The notes below the pieces were generated by a model that was not told where the DNA came from, ran no database searches, and worked only from the letters and a program-made list of their open reading frames with translations. A DNA stretch of 64,000 nucleotides from Prevotella sp. (GTDB lineage: Bacteria > Bacteroidota > Bacteroidia > Bacteroidales > Dysgonomonadaceae): NCBI GenBank assembly GCA_031285625.1, contig JAITVV010000063.1:86443-150442 (forward strand). The letters run 5' to 3'. How positions within the stretch are numbered: position 1 is the first letter of the stretch; every line of letters starts with the position of its first letter. Of the stretch, positions 9,524 through 18,316 are shown in pieces. The position numbers and the translations under genes are program-made.

Positions 9524-9531
9524 CAAATATA
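9524..9531 (-). promoter_or_regulatory. -7 promoter box of the manA operon
   Basis: On the minus strand this reads TATATTTG, a perfect match to the Bacteroidetes TAnnTTTG -7 element, 66 bp before the manA start codon. Confidence 0.6.
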
Positions 9532-9604
9532 TCAATCTTTTTTTGTTTACCAACATTTTTTTGTGTTATTTTGTGAAATAGTAGATAATTCAAAAAATGC
9601 ATAT

Positions 9605-10333
9605 ATGAAAATAGAAGTTGATCGCGAAAGTTCAAAACCTCTTCATTTACAGGCAGAAGAAGTCTTGCGAAGACTTATAGAAGATGAGGAGTATAAAAAT
9701 GGTAAATTATTGCCTAAAGAGATTGAATTATCGAAGCAATTTAACATATCGAGAAATACCCTCAGACAGGCAATTAACAAATTGGTTTTTGAAGGACTAC
9801 TCATACGCCGGAAAGGGTATGGTACAAAGGTGGCTCGAAAAGGTTTTGTAGGAGGCGTCAAAAACTGGCTGAGCTTCTCACAGGAGATGAAGATGTTGGG
9901 AATAAAAATAAAAAATTTCGAGCTATATGTAGGTACACAGAAAATACATAAAGAGGTTGCAGACTTTTTCGGTATAGAAGTAGATTCCAGATGCCTAAAG
10001 CTTGAACGTGTAAGGGGAGGTGAAGAATACCCATTTGTTTACTTTATATCTTACTTTAATCCGAACATTCCCCTTACTGGTGAAGAAAATTTCAATACAC
10101 CTTTATACGAATTGTTAGAACAGAATTATAACATAGTGGTAAAAACTTCTAAGGAAGAGATATTCGCACGACTGGCAGGAGATTTCATTGCCGAGAAGTT
10201 AGAAATATCAGCCAATGATCCGATATTGATACGCAAAAGATTTGTATATGATATCAACGATGTACCTATTGAATATAATATTGGATATTACCGCGCAGAT
10301 AGCTTTACATATACTCTGGAAGCACAACGTTAA
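9605..10333 (+). CDS. GntR family transcriptional regulator with UTRA effector domain
   Basis: A 242-residue DNA-binding regulator. The ATG at 9605 (MKIEVDRESSKPLHLQAEEV) is chosen because the GntR winged helix begins directly after it; the longer open frame back to 9521 would run over the promoter. Residues about 10-75 form the winged helix-turn-helix (LLPKEIELSKQFNISRNTLR, then KGYGTKV). Residues about 95-240 form a UTRA ligand-binding domain (CLKLERVRGGEEYPFVY, PIEYNIGYYRAD) of the HutC subfamily. It is divergent from the mannose operon, and a shared 14-bp dyad links it to the GH38, GH92 and manA promoters. I infer that it controls alpha-mannoside use and senses a mannose-related sugar or sugar phosphate. 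Confidence 0.88.
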   Translation: MKIEVDRESSKPLHLQAEEVLRRLIEDEEYKNGKLLPKEIELSKQFNISRNTLRQAINKLVFEGLLIRRKGYGTKVARKGFVGGVKNWLSFSQEMKMLGIKIKNFELYVGTQKIHKEVADFFGIEVDSRCLKLERVRGGEEYPFVYFISYFNPNIPLTGEENFNTPLYELLEQNYNIVVKTSKEEIFARLAGDFIAEKLEISANDPILIRKRFVYDINDVPIEYNIGYYRADSFTYTLEAQR

Positions 10334-10365
10334 GATACATCTTCTGATAGAGTTATCAATTATAA

Positions 10366-10394
10366 AGGATGCTAATATATTATTTATTAGCATC
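10366..10394 (+). terminator. Terminator after gntR
   Basis: GATGCTAATA (10368-10377) pairs with TATTAGCATC (10385-10394) across a 7-base loop, followed by the T-rich TTTCTATTTC. It lies 33 bp beyond the gntR stop. Confidence 0.65.
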
Positions 10395-10633
10395 TTTCTA
10401 TTTCAGGACAAAATCGAACTTTATTGAGAACCTTAACTTCCCAAAATCATAAACTCATTCTCTACCGCAAGCGATGATATCATTTAATAAAATATTTAGA
10501 AAAATGATTTTCGCAGCATAATAAATGGCAAAAGCATAATCCAGGAGTACAAATCAGTTGATAATTAATTATATCATATCATTTTACAAAGTATTAAAAG
10601 CAAATTCATCAATTAACAGAGCTGGAGTAAAAG

Positions 10634-10641
10634 TAATTTTG
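10634..10641 (+). promoter_or_regulatory. -7 promoter box of the rhamnose operon
   Basis: TAATTTTG fits TAnnTTTG exactly and would start transcription about 20 bp before the rhaB ATG at 10669. Confidence 0.5.
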
Positions 10642-10668
10642 TATCATAACATTTATCAAAATGACCTA

Positions 10669-12150
10669 ATGAATACTTTTAACTTTATAGCTTTTGATCT
10701 GGGTGCTACAAATGGACGTGCTATGCTGGGTACGCTGACCGATGGCATACTGGAGCTTAAGGAACTAACCAGATTTCCTAACAAAATAATAAGAATACAT
10801 GATAAATACTACTGGGATATATTTACTCTTTACGAAGCTATAAAAGATGGATTAAATAGTGCTTCTGCTCAAAATATAAGGATAGATGCAATTGGTATTG
10901 ATACCTGGGGTGTAGATTTTGTGTATATAGGTGATGACGGTTCTATACTAAGTATACCACGCTCTTACAGGGATCCATATACTGAAGGTATTCCCGAAGA
11001 ATATTTCAAGATTATATCCAAAAAAGAACTTTATCAGCTAACAGGTATACAGATAATGAATTTCAATAGCTTGTTTCAGTTATCAGCAGCAAAAAAAGAA
11101 AATTCATCGGCATTAAAAGCATCTGATCAAATCCTATTTTTACCGGATGCACTTGCTTACATCCTTACCGGAAATAAGGTATGTGAATATACGATAGCCT
11201 CTACATCTCAATTATTAAATCCGATTACTAAAAAATTTGAAGGAGAATTACTCAAAGCGATAGGGATAAGCTCATCCATAATGCCTCCTATAGTAATGCC
11301 GGGAAAAGTAATAGGATTACTCAGAGAATCTGTGGCTAAAGAATGTAATATATCATCCATACCGGTTATAGCTGTTGCTGGACATGACACCGCATCGGCA
11401 ATTATATCTACACCTGCAAAAAATAAACATTTCGCCTATATAAGTTCCGGCACATGGTCGCTGATGGGGATTGAGGTTAAAGAACCGCTCATAAACGATA
11501 TGTCATACAAAATGAATTTCACCAACGAAGGAGGAGTTGACGGAACAATACGTTTTTTGAAGAACATCGCCGGTATGTGGTTGCTCGAGCAATGTCGTAA
11601 AGAATGGGAAGACGCCGGACGGGTTTATAACTATGCAGAGATAATAGCATTATCCAATTTTACAGAAAGATTCCAGTTTTTTGTCGACCCTGATGACCCT
11701 TCTTTTGCCAATCCGGCAAGCATGACCAATGCGATCAGGAACTTCTGTAACAACACAGGGCAAAAAGCACCTGAATCCGATGCTGAATTTATTCGTTGTA
11801 TTTTTGACAGTCTGGTATTTAAATATAAATATACCTTCAACTGCCTAAAAGAGATGGCTCCTTTCAAAATAGAAACCCTGCATATTATTGGAGGAGGCTC
11901 TCAAAATAAAATATTAAATCAATATACAGCCAATTCGATAGGGTTACCTGTCATTGCCGGGCCTTGCGAAGCCACTGCCATAGGCAATATAATGATGCAG
12001 GCTAAAGGGCTGGGATTAGTAAAATCACTAAAGGAGATAAGGGAAATCATTCGCAATTCATTCGAATCCGAAATATTCTATCCGGAAGATGTACAGCTTT
12101 GGGAGAATGCTTACAAACATTTTTTGAAAACTTTAAAAATTAAATCATAA
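10669..12150 (+). CDS. rhaB: Rhamnulokinase
   Basis: FGGY-family carbohydrate kinase of 493 residues that phosphorylates L-rhamnulose to rhamnulose-1-phosphate. The start at 10669 (MNTFNFIAFDLGATNGRAML) places the N-terminal phosphate-binding loop DLGATNGRA at the usual distance; the open frame back to 10558 adds a low-complexity leader over the promoter. GIDTWGVDFVYIG carries the catalytic-domain Asp pattern. The C-terminal ATPase half shows AGHDTASAI, SSGTWSLMGIE and GGGSQNKILNQYTA. The adjacent isomerase, symporter and class II aldolase settle rhamnose over fucose or xylulose. It is the first gene of a tight operon (13 bp to rhaA). Confidence 0.92.
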   Translation: MNTFNFIAFDLGATNGRAMLGTLTDGILELKELTRFPNKIIRIHDKYYWDIFTLYEAIKDGLNSASAQNIRIDAIGIDTWGVDFVYIGDDGSILSIPRSYRDPYTEGIPEEYFKIISKKELYQLTGIQIMNFNSLFQLSAAKKENSSALKASDQILFLPDALAYILTGNKVCEYTIASTSQLLNPITKKFEGELLKAIGISSSIMPPIVMPGKVIGLLRESVAKECNISSIPVIAVAGHDTASAIISTPAKNKHFAYISSGTWSLMGIEVKEPLINDMSYKMNFTNEGGVDGTIRFLKNIAGMWLLEQCRKEWEDAGRVYNYAEIIALSNFTERFQFFVDPDDPSFANPASMTNAIRNFCNNTGQKAPESDAEFIRCIFDSLVFKYKYTFNCLKEMAPFKIETLHIIGGGSQNKILNQYTANSIGLPVIAGPCEATAIGNIMMQAKGLGLVKSLKEIREIIRNSFESEIFYPEDVQLWENAYKHFLKTLKIKS

Positions 12151-12163
12151 ATACCTTGTTACC

Positions 12164-13420
12164 ATGAAAAAAACAGAGTTAATCCAAAAATCATATGAGA
12201 TTGCAAAAGAACGCTATGCGGCGTTAGGTATAGATACTGAAGCTGCATTAAAAAGGCTACAAAAAATAGCAATATCTATCCATTGTTGGCAAGCAGATGA
12301 TGTTACAGGATTTGAAAATCTGAACAATGTAGGCGGAGGGGGAATACAGGCTACAGGGAACTACCCAGGCAAAGCACGTAATATAGATGAAATACGCAGT
12401 GATATAGAAAAAGTGTTGACACTTATAGCAGGGAAACATCGTCTTAATCTCCACGAAACATATGGAGAGTTCGGCGATAAAGTTATTGACCGCGATGAAG
12501 TGGAGCCTGAGCATTTTACAAGTTGGATGCAATGGGCCAAAGAAAAAGACCTGAAACTGGACTTTAATTCTACCTCTTTCGGACACCCTAAAAGCGGCGA
12601 TCTTACTTTAGCAAATCCGGATAAAGCGATACGTGATTTTTGGATTGAGCACACGAAGCGATGCCGTATAATTTCCGAAGAAATGGGTAAATTCCAAAAC
12701 GATCCTTGTATAATGAACCTATGGATACACGACGGTTCGAAAGACCTGACTGTAAACCGATATAAATACCGCCAGATACTGGAACAATCGTTAGACGAGA
12801 TATTTGCGACAGAATACAAGCATATGAAAGACTGTCTGGAGTCGAAACTATTTGGTATCGCACTGGAAAGTTATACTGTAGGTTCACATGACTTCTATCT
12901 GGGATATGGTGCCAAGAAACAAAAGATTGTCACATTGGATACCGGACACTTCCACTTATCTGAAAATGTAGCTGATAAAATATCATCACTATTGCTATTT
13001 ACACCAGAAATAATGTTACATGTAAGTCGCCCTATCCGTTGGGATTCTGATCATGTGGTAATTCTGAATGATGATATCTGCGAATTAGCAAAAGAAATCG
13101 TCCGTGCCGATGCCCTGAACAGAGTAAATGTAGGACTTGATTTCTTTGATGCATCTATCAACCGTATTGGAGCCTATGTAATTGGTATACGTGCTACACA
13201 AAAAGCTTTTCTGCAGGCGTTGCTCGAACCGTTAGCAAAATTACGCGAATACGAGGGTAATGGTCAGTATTTTGAAAGGCTGGCTCTTCTTGAAGAATCG
13301 AAAGGATTACCATGGAATGCTGTATGGGATTACTTCTGCCTGATAAATGATATTGCTGTTGGTGAAGATTATATCGCAGAAGTACAACAATATGAAAAAA
13401 GCGTGACTTCAAAAAGATGA
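12164..13420 (+). CDS. rhaA: L-rhamnose isomerase
   Basis: Cytoplasmic metal-dependent isomerase of 418 residues, normal length for the family, converting L-rhamnose to L-rhamnulose. Recognisable stretches are SIHCWQADDVTGFEN near the N terminus, DFNSTSFGHPKSGDLTLA, MNLWIHDGSKDL, ESYTVGSHDFYLGYG, TLDTGHFHLSENVADKIS (metal-binding Asp and His) and LHVSRPIRWDSDHVV. It lies 13 bp after rhaB and 14 bp before the transporter gene. Several long frames on the opposite strand here are shadows of this gene. Confidence 0.95.
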   Translation: MKKTELIQKSYEIAKERYAALGIDTEAALKRLQKIAISIHCWQADDVTGFENLNNVGGGGIQATGNYPGKARNIDEIRSDIEKVLTLIAGKHRLNLHETYGEFGDKVIDRDEVEPEHFTSWMQWAKEKDLKLDFNSTSFGHPKSGDLTLANPDKAIRDFWIEHTKRCRIISEEMGKFQNDPCIMNLWIHDGSKDLTVNRYKYRQILEQSLDEIFATEYKHMKDCLESKLFGIALESYTVGSHDFYLGYGAKKQKIVTLDTGHFHLSENVADKISSLLLFTPEIMLHVSRPIRWDSDHVVILNDDICELAKEIVRADALNRVNVGLDFFDASINRIGAYVIGIRATQKAFLQALLEPLAKLREYEGNGQYFERLALLEESKGLPWNAVWDYFCLINDIAVGEDYIAEVQQYEKSVTSKR

Positions 13421-13434
13421 AATAGCAAACATAT

Positions 13435-14460
13435 ATGAATACAATATTAGGTTTGGTTATAATCGCAATCGGTAGTCTGGGGCAATCCAGTTCTTACGTC
13501 CCAATTAATAAAGTAAAGAATTGGTCGTGGGAATGCTTTTGGCTTGTACAAGGTGTTTTTGCCTGGATCTTTTTTCCTATGATAGGTGCTCACATGGCTA
13601 TACCTTCCGGTAATTCCCTTTCTGAGATAATTATGACCGGGGATGCTGCTTATAAATCGGTAGGCTATGGAATACTCTGGGGTATCGGCGGACTTACCTT
13701 TGGGCTAAGTATGCGATATCTGGGTATTGCTCTCGGGCAGTCTCTGGCTTTGGGTACATGTTCGGCTTTTGGCACACTTATTCCGGCTTTACTCAGAGGT
13801 GAAAACTTATTCACAGGTAATGGGCTGATACTCCTTATTGGAGTGAGTATTGCTATAGCAGGTATAGCTGTTATTGGTTATGCAGGAGCTTTGAAGTCAC
13901 GGAATATGACTGAAGAAGAGAAAAAGAAAGCTATTAAAGACTTTGCTCTGAAAAAAGGCATATTAATAGCATTAATGGCCGGTATAATGAGTGCTTGCTT
14001 CAATCTCGGGCTGGAAGCAGGAGCACCTATTAAAGCCCGTATTCTGGAATTAGGAACAAACAGTTTATTAGTATTGAACCCAGTAATATTATTAGTTACA
14101 ATCGGAGGTTTTATCACAAATGCCTGTTATTGCCTTTTTCAGAATTACAGAAACAAAACATTCAAAGACTATATTTCTATCTCCGGTTCAAACTGGATAA
14201 ACAACTTATTGTTTTGTGCTTTGGCCGGACTATTATGGTATTCCCAGTTTTTCGGACTGGGAGTAGGACAAAGTTTCTTTGAGACGGGTAGTGTTATGAT
14301 GGCATTCTCATGGAGTATACTAATGTCTTTAAATGTATTATTTAGTAATTTATGGGGTATAATTTTAAAAGAATGGAAAGGTGCAGCCAACAAAACTATA
14401 ATAGTGCTTGTAGCGGGGCTGGCAATCCTTATTTTTTCTATTATTTTCCCTCAACTTTGA
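13435..14460 (+). CDS. rhaT: L-rhamnose/proton symporter
   Basis: A 341-residue inner-membrane protein with about 10 predicted transmembrane helices, matching the RhaT family of the drug/metabolite transporter superfamily. Typical stretches are QSSSYVPINKVKNWSWECFW at the first helix-loop, GGLTFGLSMRYLGIALGQS, AGIMSACFNLGLEAG and WYSQFFGLGVGQSFF. It imports L-rhamnose for the isomerase encoded just upstream. The 8-bp gap to rhaD implies translational coupling. Confidence 0.95.
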   Translation: MNTILGLVIIAIGSLGQSSSYVPINKVKNWSWECFWLVQGVFAWIFFPMIGAHMAIPSGNSLSEIIMTGDAAYKSVGYGILWGIGGLTFGLSMRYLGIALGQSLALGTCSAFGTLIPALLRGENLFTGNGLILLIGVSIAIAGIAVIGYAGALKSRNMTEEEKKKAIKDFALKKGILIALMAGIMSACFNLGLEAGAPIKARILELGTNSLLVLNPVILLVTIGGFITNACYCLFQNYRNKTFKDYISISGSNWINNLLFCALAGLLWYSQFFGLGVGQSFFETGSVMMAFSWSILMSLNVLFSNLWGIILKEWKGAANKTIIVLVAGLAILIFSIIFPQL

Positions 14461-14468
14461 AATATAAA

Positions 14469-15269
14469 ATGAAACTAAAAGTAAATGACAAGCTAAAAGA
14501 ACAGCTTGACGAAGTAGCTGAAATAGCCGGATATCTGTGGCAAAAAGGTTGGGCTGAACGAAACGCCGGAAATATATCTATCAATATCAGTGACATAATA
14601 GGAGATGAGAACAAAGATCTACCGTCACTATCTACTTATGGTTTACCTGGTGAAATGAAAGAATTATCGGGTGATTTCTTCTTTGTAACGGGTACAGGTA
14701 AACGAATGCGGGATGTAGCCAAAGATCCGTTAAAAAATGGAGCGATTATACGTATTTCATCAGACGGTAACTCATACGATGTGATAGCAGAAGAAAATAT
14801 AAAACCGACTTCAGAGTTGGCATCCCATTTCTCTATCCTTTCATCATTCAAGAAAAAAGGCTCGAAAAACAGGTTAGTACTCCATACACACCCAACTGAT
14901 CTGATCGCATTATCGCATATTAAAGAACTAAAGAATGAAGACGCTTTGAATAACTTGCTTTGGTCGATGCATCCCGAAACATTTATTGTAGTTCCCCGGG
15001 GCATTGGTCTTGTCCCATATGAGGTCCCCGGAACAGTGGCAATCGCCGATTTGACCTTGCCCGTACTGGAAAAACATGATATCGTTATATGGGAAAAACA
15101 TGGAGCTTTCGCTATCGGCGAAAATCTGACAGATACATTTGATCTGATCGACACCTTATCTAAGTCTGCACAAATATATGCTTTTGCAAAAACATGCGGA
15201 TATCATCCCGAAGGATTAACAAAAGAACAAATAAATGGACTGATAAAACCTTTTAATATTAAAATTTAG
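14469..15269 (+). CDS. rhaD: Rhamnulose-1-phosphate aldolase
   Basis: Class II zinc aldolase of 266 residues splitting rhamnulose-1-phosphate into dihydroxyacetone phosphate and L-lactaldehyde. The start at 14469 is preferred: the longer open frame from 14352 overlaps rhaT in another frame, while 14469 gives MKLKVNDKLKEQLDEVAEIA and normal length. Active-site features are ERNAGNISINI (phosphate binding), VLHTHPTDLIALSH (two zinc His) and IVIWEKHGAFAIG (third His). It completes a full rhamnose pathway in the operon. Confidence 0.93.
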   Translation: MKLKVNDKLKEQLDEVAEIAGYLWQKGWAERNAGNISINISDIIGDENKDLPSLSTYGLPGEMKELSGDFFFVTGTGKRMRDVAKDPLKNGAIIRISSDGNSYDVIAEENIKPTSELASHFSILSSFKKKGSKNRLVLHTHPTDLIALSHIKELKNEDALNNLLWSMHPETFIVVPRGIGLVPYEVPGTVAIADLTLPVLEKHDIVIWEKHGAFAIGENLTDTFDLIDTLSKSAQIYAFAKTCGYHPEGLTKEQINGLIKPFNIKI

Positions 15270-15292
15270 GTATCTTGCATCTCATACCTAAA
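15265..15292 (+). other. Hairpin between rhaD and the oxidoreductase gene
   Basis: TTTAGGTAT (15265-15273) pairs with ATACCTAAA (15284-15292) around a 10-base loop and includes the rhaD stop. No good T-tract follows, so it may be a processing or attenuation hairpin rather than a full terminator. Confidence 0.4.
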
Positions 15293-15310
15293 ATTTAATA
15301 CTAATAGAAG

Positions 15311-16666
15311 ATGCAAGAGAAAAATAAGGTAAACCGCAGAGAATTTCTCAAATTATCAGCGTTAGGTTTAGCCAGCTTAACCATTATCCCAAGCTGGTCG
15401 ATGAATGGAATACGGATTGCTCCGAGCGATAGAGTCGTATTGGGTTTTATAGGGCTGGGGCAACAGGGATTATCTGATTTTAGTAGTTTCAGCAATTGTC
15501 CCGGAGTGCAGGTTGCTGCCTGTAGCGATGTAGATTCACTAAAAACTGAGCGTTTCAGAAGAAAAATACAAGCCTGGCAAACCACTCAGAAAATGGTAAT
15601 CCGCTGCGATAAATATGAATTTTATGAAGAGTTGCTGAACAGAAAAGATATAGATGCTGTGTCTATAGCTACACCTGATCATTGGCATGCATTGAATGTT
15701 ATACATGCTTGTCAGGCTGGGAAAGATGTATATTGTCAAAAACCTCTGGCTTACACCATTACCGAAGGCTTGGCTATGGTAAGGGCTGTACGTGATAATA
15801 AGCGGGTATTGCAAGTAGGAAGCCAACAACGTTCCAGTAAAGAATTTATAAAAGCAATAGAACTGGTACAATCCGGAGCCATAGGGCATATAGAAAAAAT
15901 ATATGCCAAAGTGGGAGATCCTCCTAAACCTCTCAATTTACCTGAACAACAAGTACCAAATAATTTGAATTTCAACTTATGGCTAGGACCATTAAACGAT
16001 CCGAAAGTACACTATCATCCGGATCTATGTCCTCCTATATCACTTGAGCCTGAACAAAACGAGCAATTGTGGGGTGCATGGCGTTGGTATAGCGAAACTG
16101 GAAATGGCTTTACAGCAGATTGGGGCGCCCATATGTTCGACATATCACAAGCTGCAATCGGCATGGATGGTTCGGGTCCTGTACAGTATATACCAAAAGG
16201 ATATAACGGTACTAAATACCTGACAATGAAATATGCTAATGGAATAGAAATGTCAGAGCAACCTTACAGGGATGATGATCCAGATGCACAAGGGATTAAA
16301 TTCATTGGTAGCAAAGGATGGATACAAGTCGCCCGTGGATTTCTGGCATGTTCAGATCCTGCTTTGCTGAAAGAGGATGAGAAGAAAACCGGCGGAGTGA
16401 AAGCAGGAGAATTCGAAGTCAGCTCCCCTCATATGCAAAACTTTATTGATTGTGTTCGTTCCCGCAAAAATCCTGTTGCTTCGGTTGAGGTCGGTTGCGG
16501 TACAAACACACTTTGCTGCCTTGCAAACATTGCTACAGAACTGAAACGTCCTGTGAAATGGAATCCGGCAACACTTAGTTTTGTAAATGACAGTGAGGCC
16601 GAAAACCACCGATTATATTATTATCAATACAGGCGGCCATATACCCTTCCATATTATAATCTATAA
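15311..16666 (+). CDS. Tat-exported Gfo/Idh/MocA family oxidoreductase
   Basis: A 451-residue NAD(P)-binding sugar oxidoreductase homologue. The N terminus has a twin-arginine signal (KVNRREFLKLSALGLASLTI), which implies folding with cofactor before export. The Rossmann fold starts at VVLGFIGLGQQGLSDF; the family dinucleotide/substrate motif appears as DVYCQKPLAYTITEG and the C-terminal domain has WGAHMFDISQ. Secreted members are common in Bacteroidetes sugar operons and some act as NAD-dependent glycosidases, but the activity here is unknown. It lies 41 bp after rhaD with a small hairpin between, and ends at a bidirectional terminator, so it probably belongs to the rhamnose operon. Confidence 0.85.
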   Translation: MQEKNKVNRREFLKLSALGLASLTIIPSWSMNGIRIAPSDRVVLGFIGLGQQGLSDFSSFSNCPGVQVAACSDVDSLKTERFRRKIQAWQTTQKMVIRCDKYEFYEELLNRKDIDAVSIATPDHWHALNVIHACQAGKDVYCQKPLAYTITEGLAMVRAVRDNKRVLQVGSQQRSSKEFIKAIELVQSGAIGHIEKIYAKVGDPPKPLNLPEQQVPNNLNFNLWLGPLNDPKVHYHPDLCPPISLEPEQNEQLWGAWRWYSETGNGFTADWGAHMFDISQAAIGMDGSGPVQYIPKGYNGTKYLTMKYANGIEMSEQPYRDDDPDAQGIKFIGSKGWIQVARGFLACSDPALLKEDEKKTGGVKAGEFEVSSPHMQNFIDCVRSRKNPVASVEVGCGTNTLCCLANIATELKRPVKWNPATLSFVNDSEAENHRLYYYQYRRPYTLPYYNL

Positions 16667-16670
16667 ATAA

Positions 16671-16696
16671 AAAGAGGAACCTTTAAGTTCCTCTTT
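16671..16696. terminator. Bidirectional terminator between the oxidoreductase and AraC genes
   Basis: Perfect 10-bp stem AAAGAGGAAC / GTTCCTCTTT with a 6-base loop, flanked by A and T runs that serve both strands. It fills the gap between two convergent genes. Confidence 0.88.
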
Positions 16697-16699
16697 TTA

Positions 16700-17593
16700 T
16701 TATTCTCCCTGTGTAAATTTACGATACTCGATAGGAGTAATCTTATTCTTTTTCTTAAATGCAGTGAAGAAGTATTCCTGATTTTCAAACCCCATAAGAT
16801 ATGCTATTTCTTTTACAGGAATTAAGGTATTTGTCAATAGTTCTTTTGATTTCTGAATTTTCAACTCCTGAATATATTGTGATGGAGCAAAACCTGTATA
16901 CTCCTTAAATATCTTTCTAAAGTTGGAGTAGCTCATATTCAGCTTATCTGCAATTTCTTTTGGTTTAATATCTTTAAAATTTTCAAGAATTATAATCTTT
17001 GCTTTATTTATTTGATTAATAGATTCTGATCCTTCAAAGCCATAATTTCTATCGAGAGAATATGCCAGTCCAAGCAAATGGTTTACGATACCTGCCAGCA
17101 TTTGCTGAAATCCTGATTTTTGCTCGATAGCAATCTGGATAGCCTGCTGGTACATCTGCACAATTTCATTATTCATTCCGGTATTGAACACGGGTTTCCC
17201 CTTATTAAAGAAGCCATTTTCCACCCTACTATCTATATTGATACCCTTGAAACCAATCCAGTATTCATCCCAACCAGTCTGTTTATCAGGCATATAATTA
17301 TGCCATTCTCCGGGAAATAATAAAAACATATTACCCTCTTTTACTTTAAATGCATCATTGCTCTTAGTAGTATGAGAAGTAAATGTTCCACGACCTCTGG
17401 TTATATATAATAATTGATATTCATCCAATATTCTCCCTTTCTCTGTTGAAAAGAGATAACGCGTAGGATGATTTCCGGGAGGATATGACATATTCGCCTC
17501 AATATTCTGATAGCCAACCGAATTCACGGTTAGCCCCCATAACAAATCAGTCTCGTTAACAATTAAGTATTTCAAATGAATTGAATCTCTCAT
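16700..17593 (-). CDS. AraC family regulator, probable rhamnose-operon activator
   Basis: A 297-residue regulator with an N-terminal cupin-like sensor (YLFSTEKGRILDEYQLLYI, FPGEWHNYMPDKQTGWDEYW) and a C-terminal AraC double helix-turn-helix (KPKEIADKLNMSYSNFRKIF, then EIAYLMGFENQEYFFTAFKK). It is convergent with the rhamnose operon, an arrangement seen for rhamnose activators in related Bacteroidales. Its target is inferred from position only. Confidence 0.85.
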   Translation of the reverse strand: MRDSIHLKYLIVNETDLLWGLTVNSVGYQNIEANMSYPPGNHPTRYLFSTEKGRILDEYQLLYITRGRGTFTSHTTKSNDAFKVKEGNMFLLFPGEWHNYMPDKQTGWDEYWIGFKGINIDSRVENGFFNKGKPVFNTGMNNEIVQMYQQAIQIAIEQKSGFQQMLAGIVNHLLGLAYSLDRNYGFEGSESINQINKAKIIILENFKDIKPKEIADKLNMSYSNFRKIFKEYTGFAPSQYIQELKIQKSKELLTNTLIPVKEIAYLMGFENQEYFFTAFKKKNKITPIEYRKFTQGE

Positions 17594-17966
17594 TGTAGGT
17601 ATATGTTATTCTGGCATTATCAACATACAAATTAACAAAATATTTACAAATCTTATACTCATTAAATATAGAAATAAGCAAAATACTCTTCGTTACTACA
17701 GTCTCGTTATCCAAACATTCGGTAAGTGAACTCAGATATAAATATGCAGACAATATTTTTCATAGTGTATAGCTTAGATTGATTAATATCCAGTCAAGGT
17801 TTTCTGGAAATAATAAAACAAATATATAACCTTATATCCTTTCTAAATTAACGGATTTGATATAAGTATTCTAAAAAATGATATTTCGATATATAAGAAA
17901 ACTTCAGAAATAATTATTTCTGAAGTCAAAGCCATGACTAACTGAGAACAAAAAGCAAAAGTGAAT
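17594..17966. other. Intergenic region between the AraC gene and the VgrG cassette
   Basis: 373 bases containing the AraC gene's upstream region (17594 to about 17760) and the terminator of the VgrG cassette (17901-17926). The short open frames here have no domain character. Confidence 0.5.
17901..17926 (-). terminator. Terminator of the VgrG cassette
   Basis: 26-base perfect palindrome made of ACTTCAGAAATAA and its complement. On the minus strand it is followed by TTTTCTTATAT. It lies 40 bp beyond the PAAR-like stop. Confidence 0.75.
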
Positions 17967-18311
17967 TTATTTATTGCTTACATGCTCATTACTGCCAGTA
18001 TCAGTAAAACTTATTTTACCTCCATAGCTACACATACAAAAAGAATCTTTTGTTAATTTTTTGTTACCTTGAATGGCAGTGGCCTCTGCAGTTTTCTGCC
18101 AGGCCTGTGGTGACGGAACACATGCAGGCTTATACCACACTCTGCTACAGGAACCAAATGAAGGAATATTAACAATACCTTCTTTATCTGCATCTGTTGC
18201 CAATACAGAATTATTAATTTTTTTAAAATCCTGACTTGTCACTTTTATTGTAGCTGGCCCAGAGCCAAGGGTGCATTGCATTTTTGCTCCTTCAGTTATT
18301 AAAATCGGCAT
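17967..18311 (-). CDS. PAAR-like spike-tip protein (DUF4280)
   Basis: A 114-residue protein of the DUF4280 PAAR-like type. It opens MPILITEGAKMQCTLGSG and ends with a conserved cysteine cluster (KDSFCMCSYGGKISFTDTG); further Cys lie at FGSCSRVW and KPACVPSP. PAAR and PAAR-like proteins cap the VgrG spike of contractile secretion systems, and the short pre-SYGG Cys pair may bind metal. It is the last gene of the vgrG cassette, 5 bp after the upstream gene. No toxin extension is fused to it, so any cargo must come from a separate gene. Confidence 0.85.
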   Translation of the reverse strand: MPILITEGAKMQCTLGSGPATIKVTSQDFKKINNSVLATDADKEGIVNIPSFGSCSRVWYKPACVPSPQAWQKTAEATAIQGNKKLTKDSFCMCSYGGKISFTDTGSNEHVSNK

Positions 18312-18316
18312 ATTAT

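Larger units (their letters stand above)
10334..10668. other. Intergenic region between gntR and the rhamnose operon
   Basis: 335 bases holding the gntR terminator (10366-10394) and a probable rhamnose-operon promoter (-7 box at 10634-10641). The stretch between them (about 10400-10630) contains no credible gene and presumably holds the operator of the operon's regulator. I could not identify a convincing repeat there. Confidence 0.5.

Noticed and set aside
10639-10655. TGTATCATAACAT near rhaB as a fourth GntR site
   Set aside because: The spacing of the half-sites differs by one base and the match to the 14-bp dyad is poor.
12257-12887. Several long minus-strand open frames within the rhaA gene
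   Set aside because: They are shadows of a highly constrained gene; the plus frame is an unmistakable rhamnose isomerase.
14352-14468. Upstream extension of the rhaD reading frame
   Set aside because: It overlaps rhaT in another frame and adds a sequence unlike any aldolase N terminus; 14469 gives the normal length.
10558-15269. Fucose rather than rhamnose catabolism for the operon
   Set aside because: The transporter is RhaT-like rather than FucP-like and the isomerase is of the rhamnose type; a FucP-like permease occurs only in the mannose operon.
17556-17753. A 65-codon minus-strand frame upstream of the AraC gene
   Set aside because: It overlaps the AraC start in another frame and has no recognisable features.
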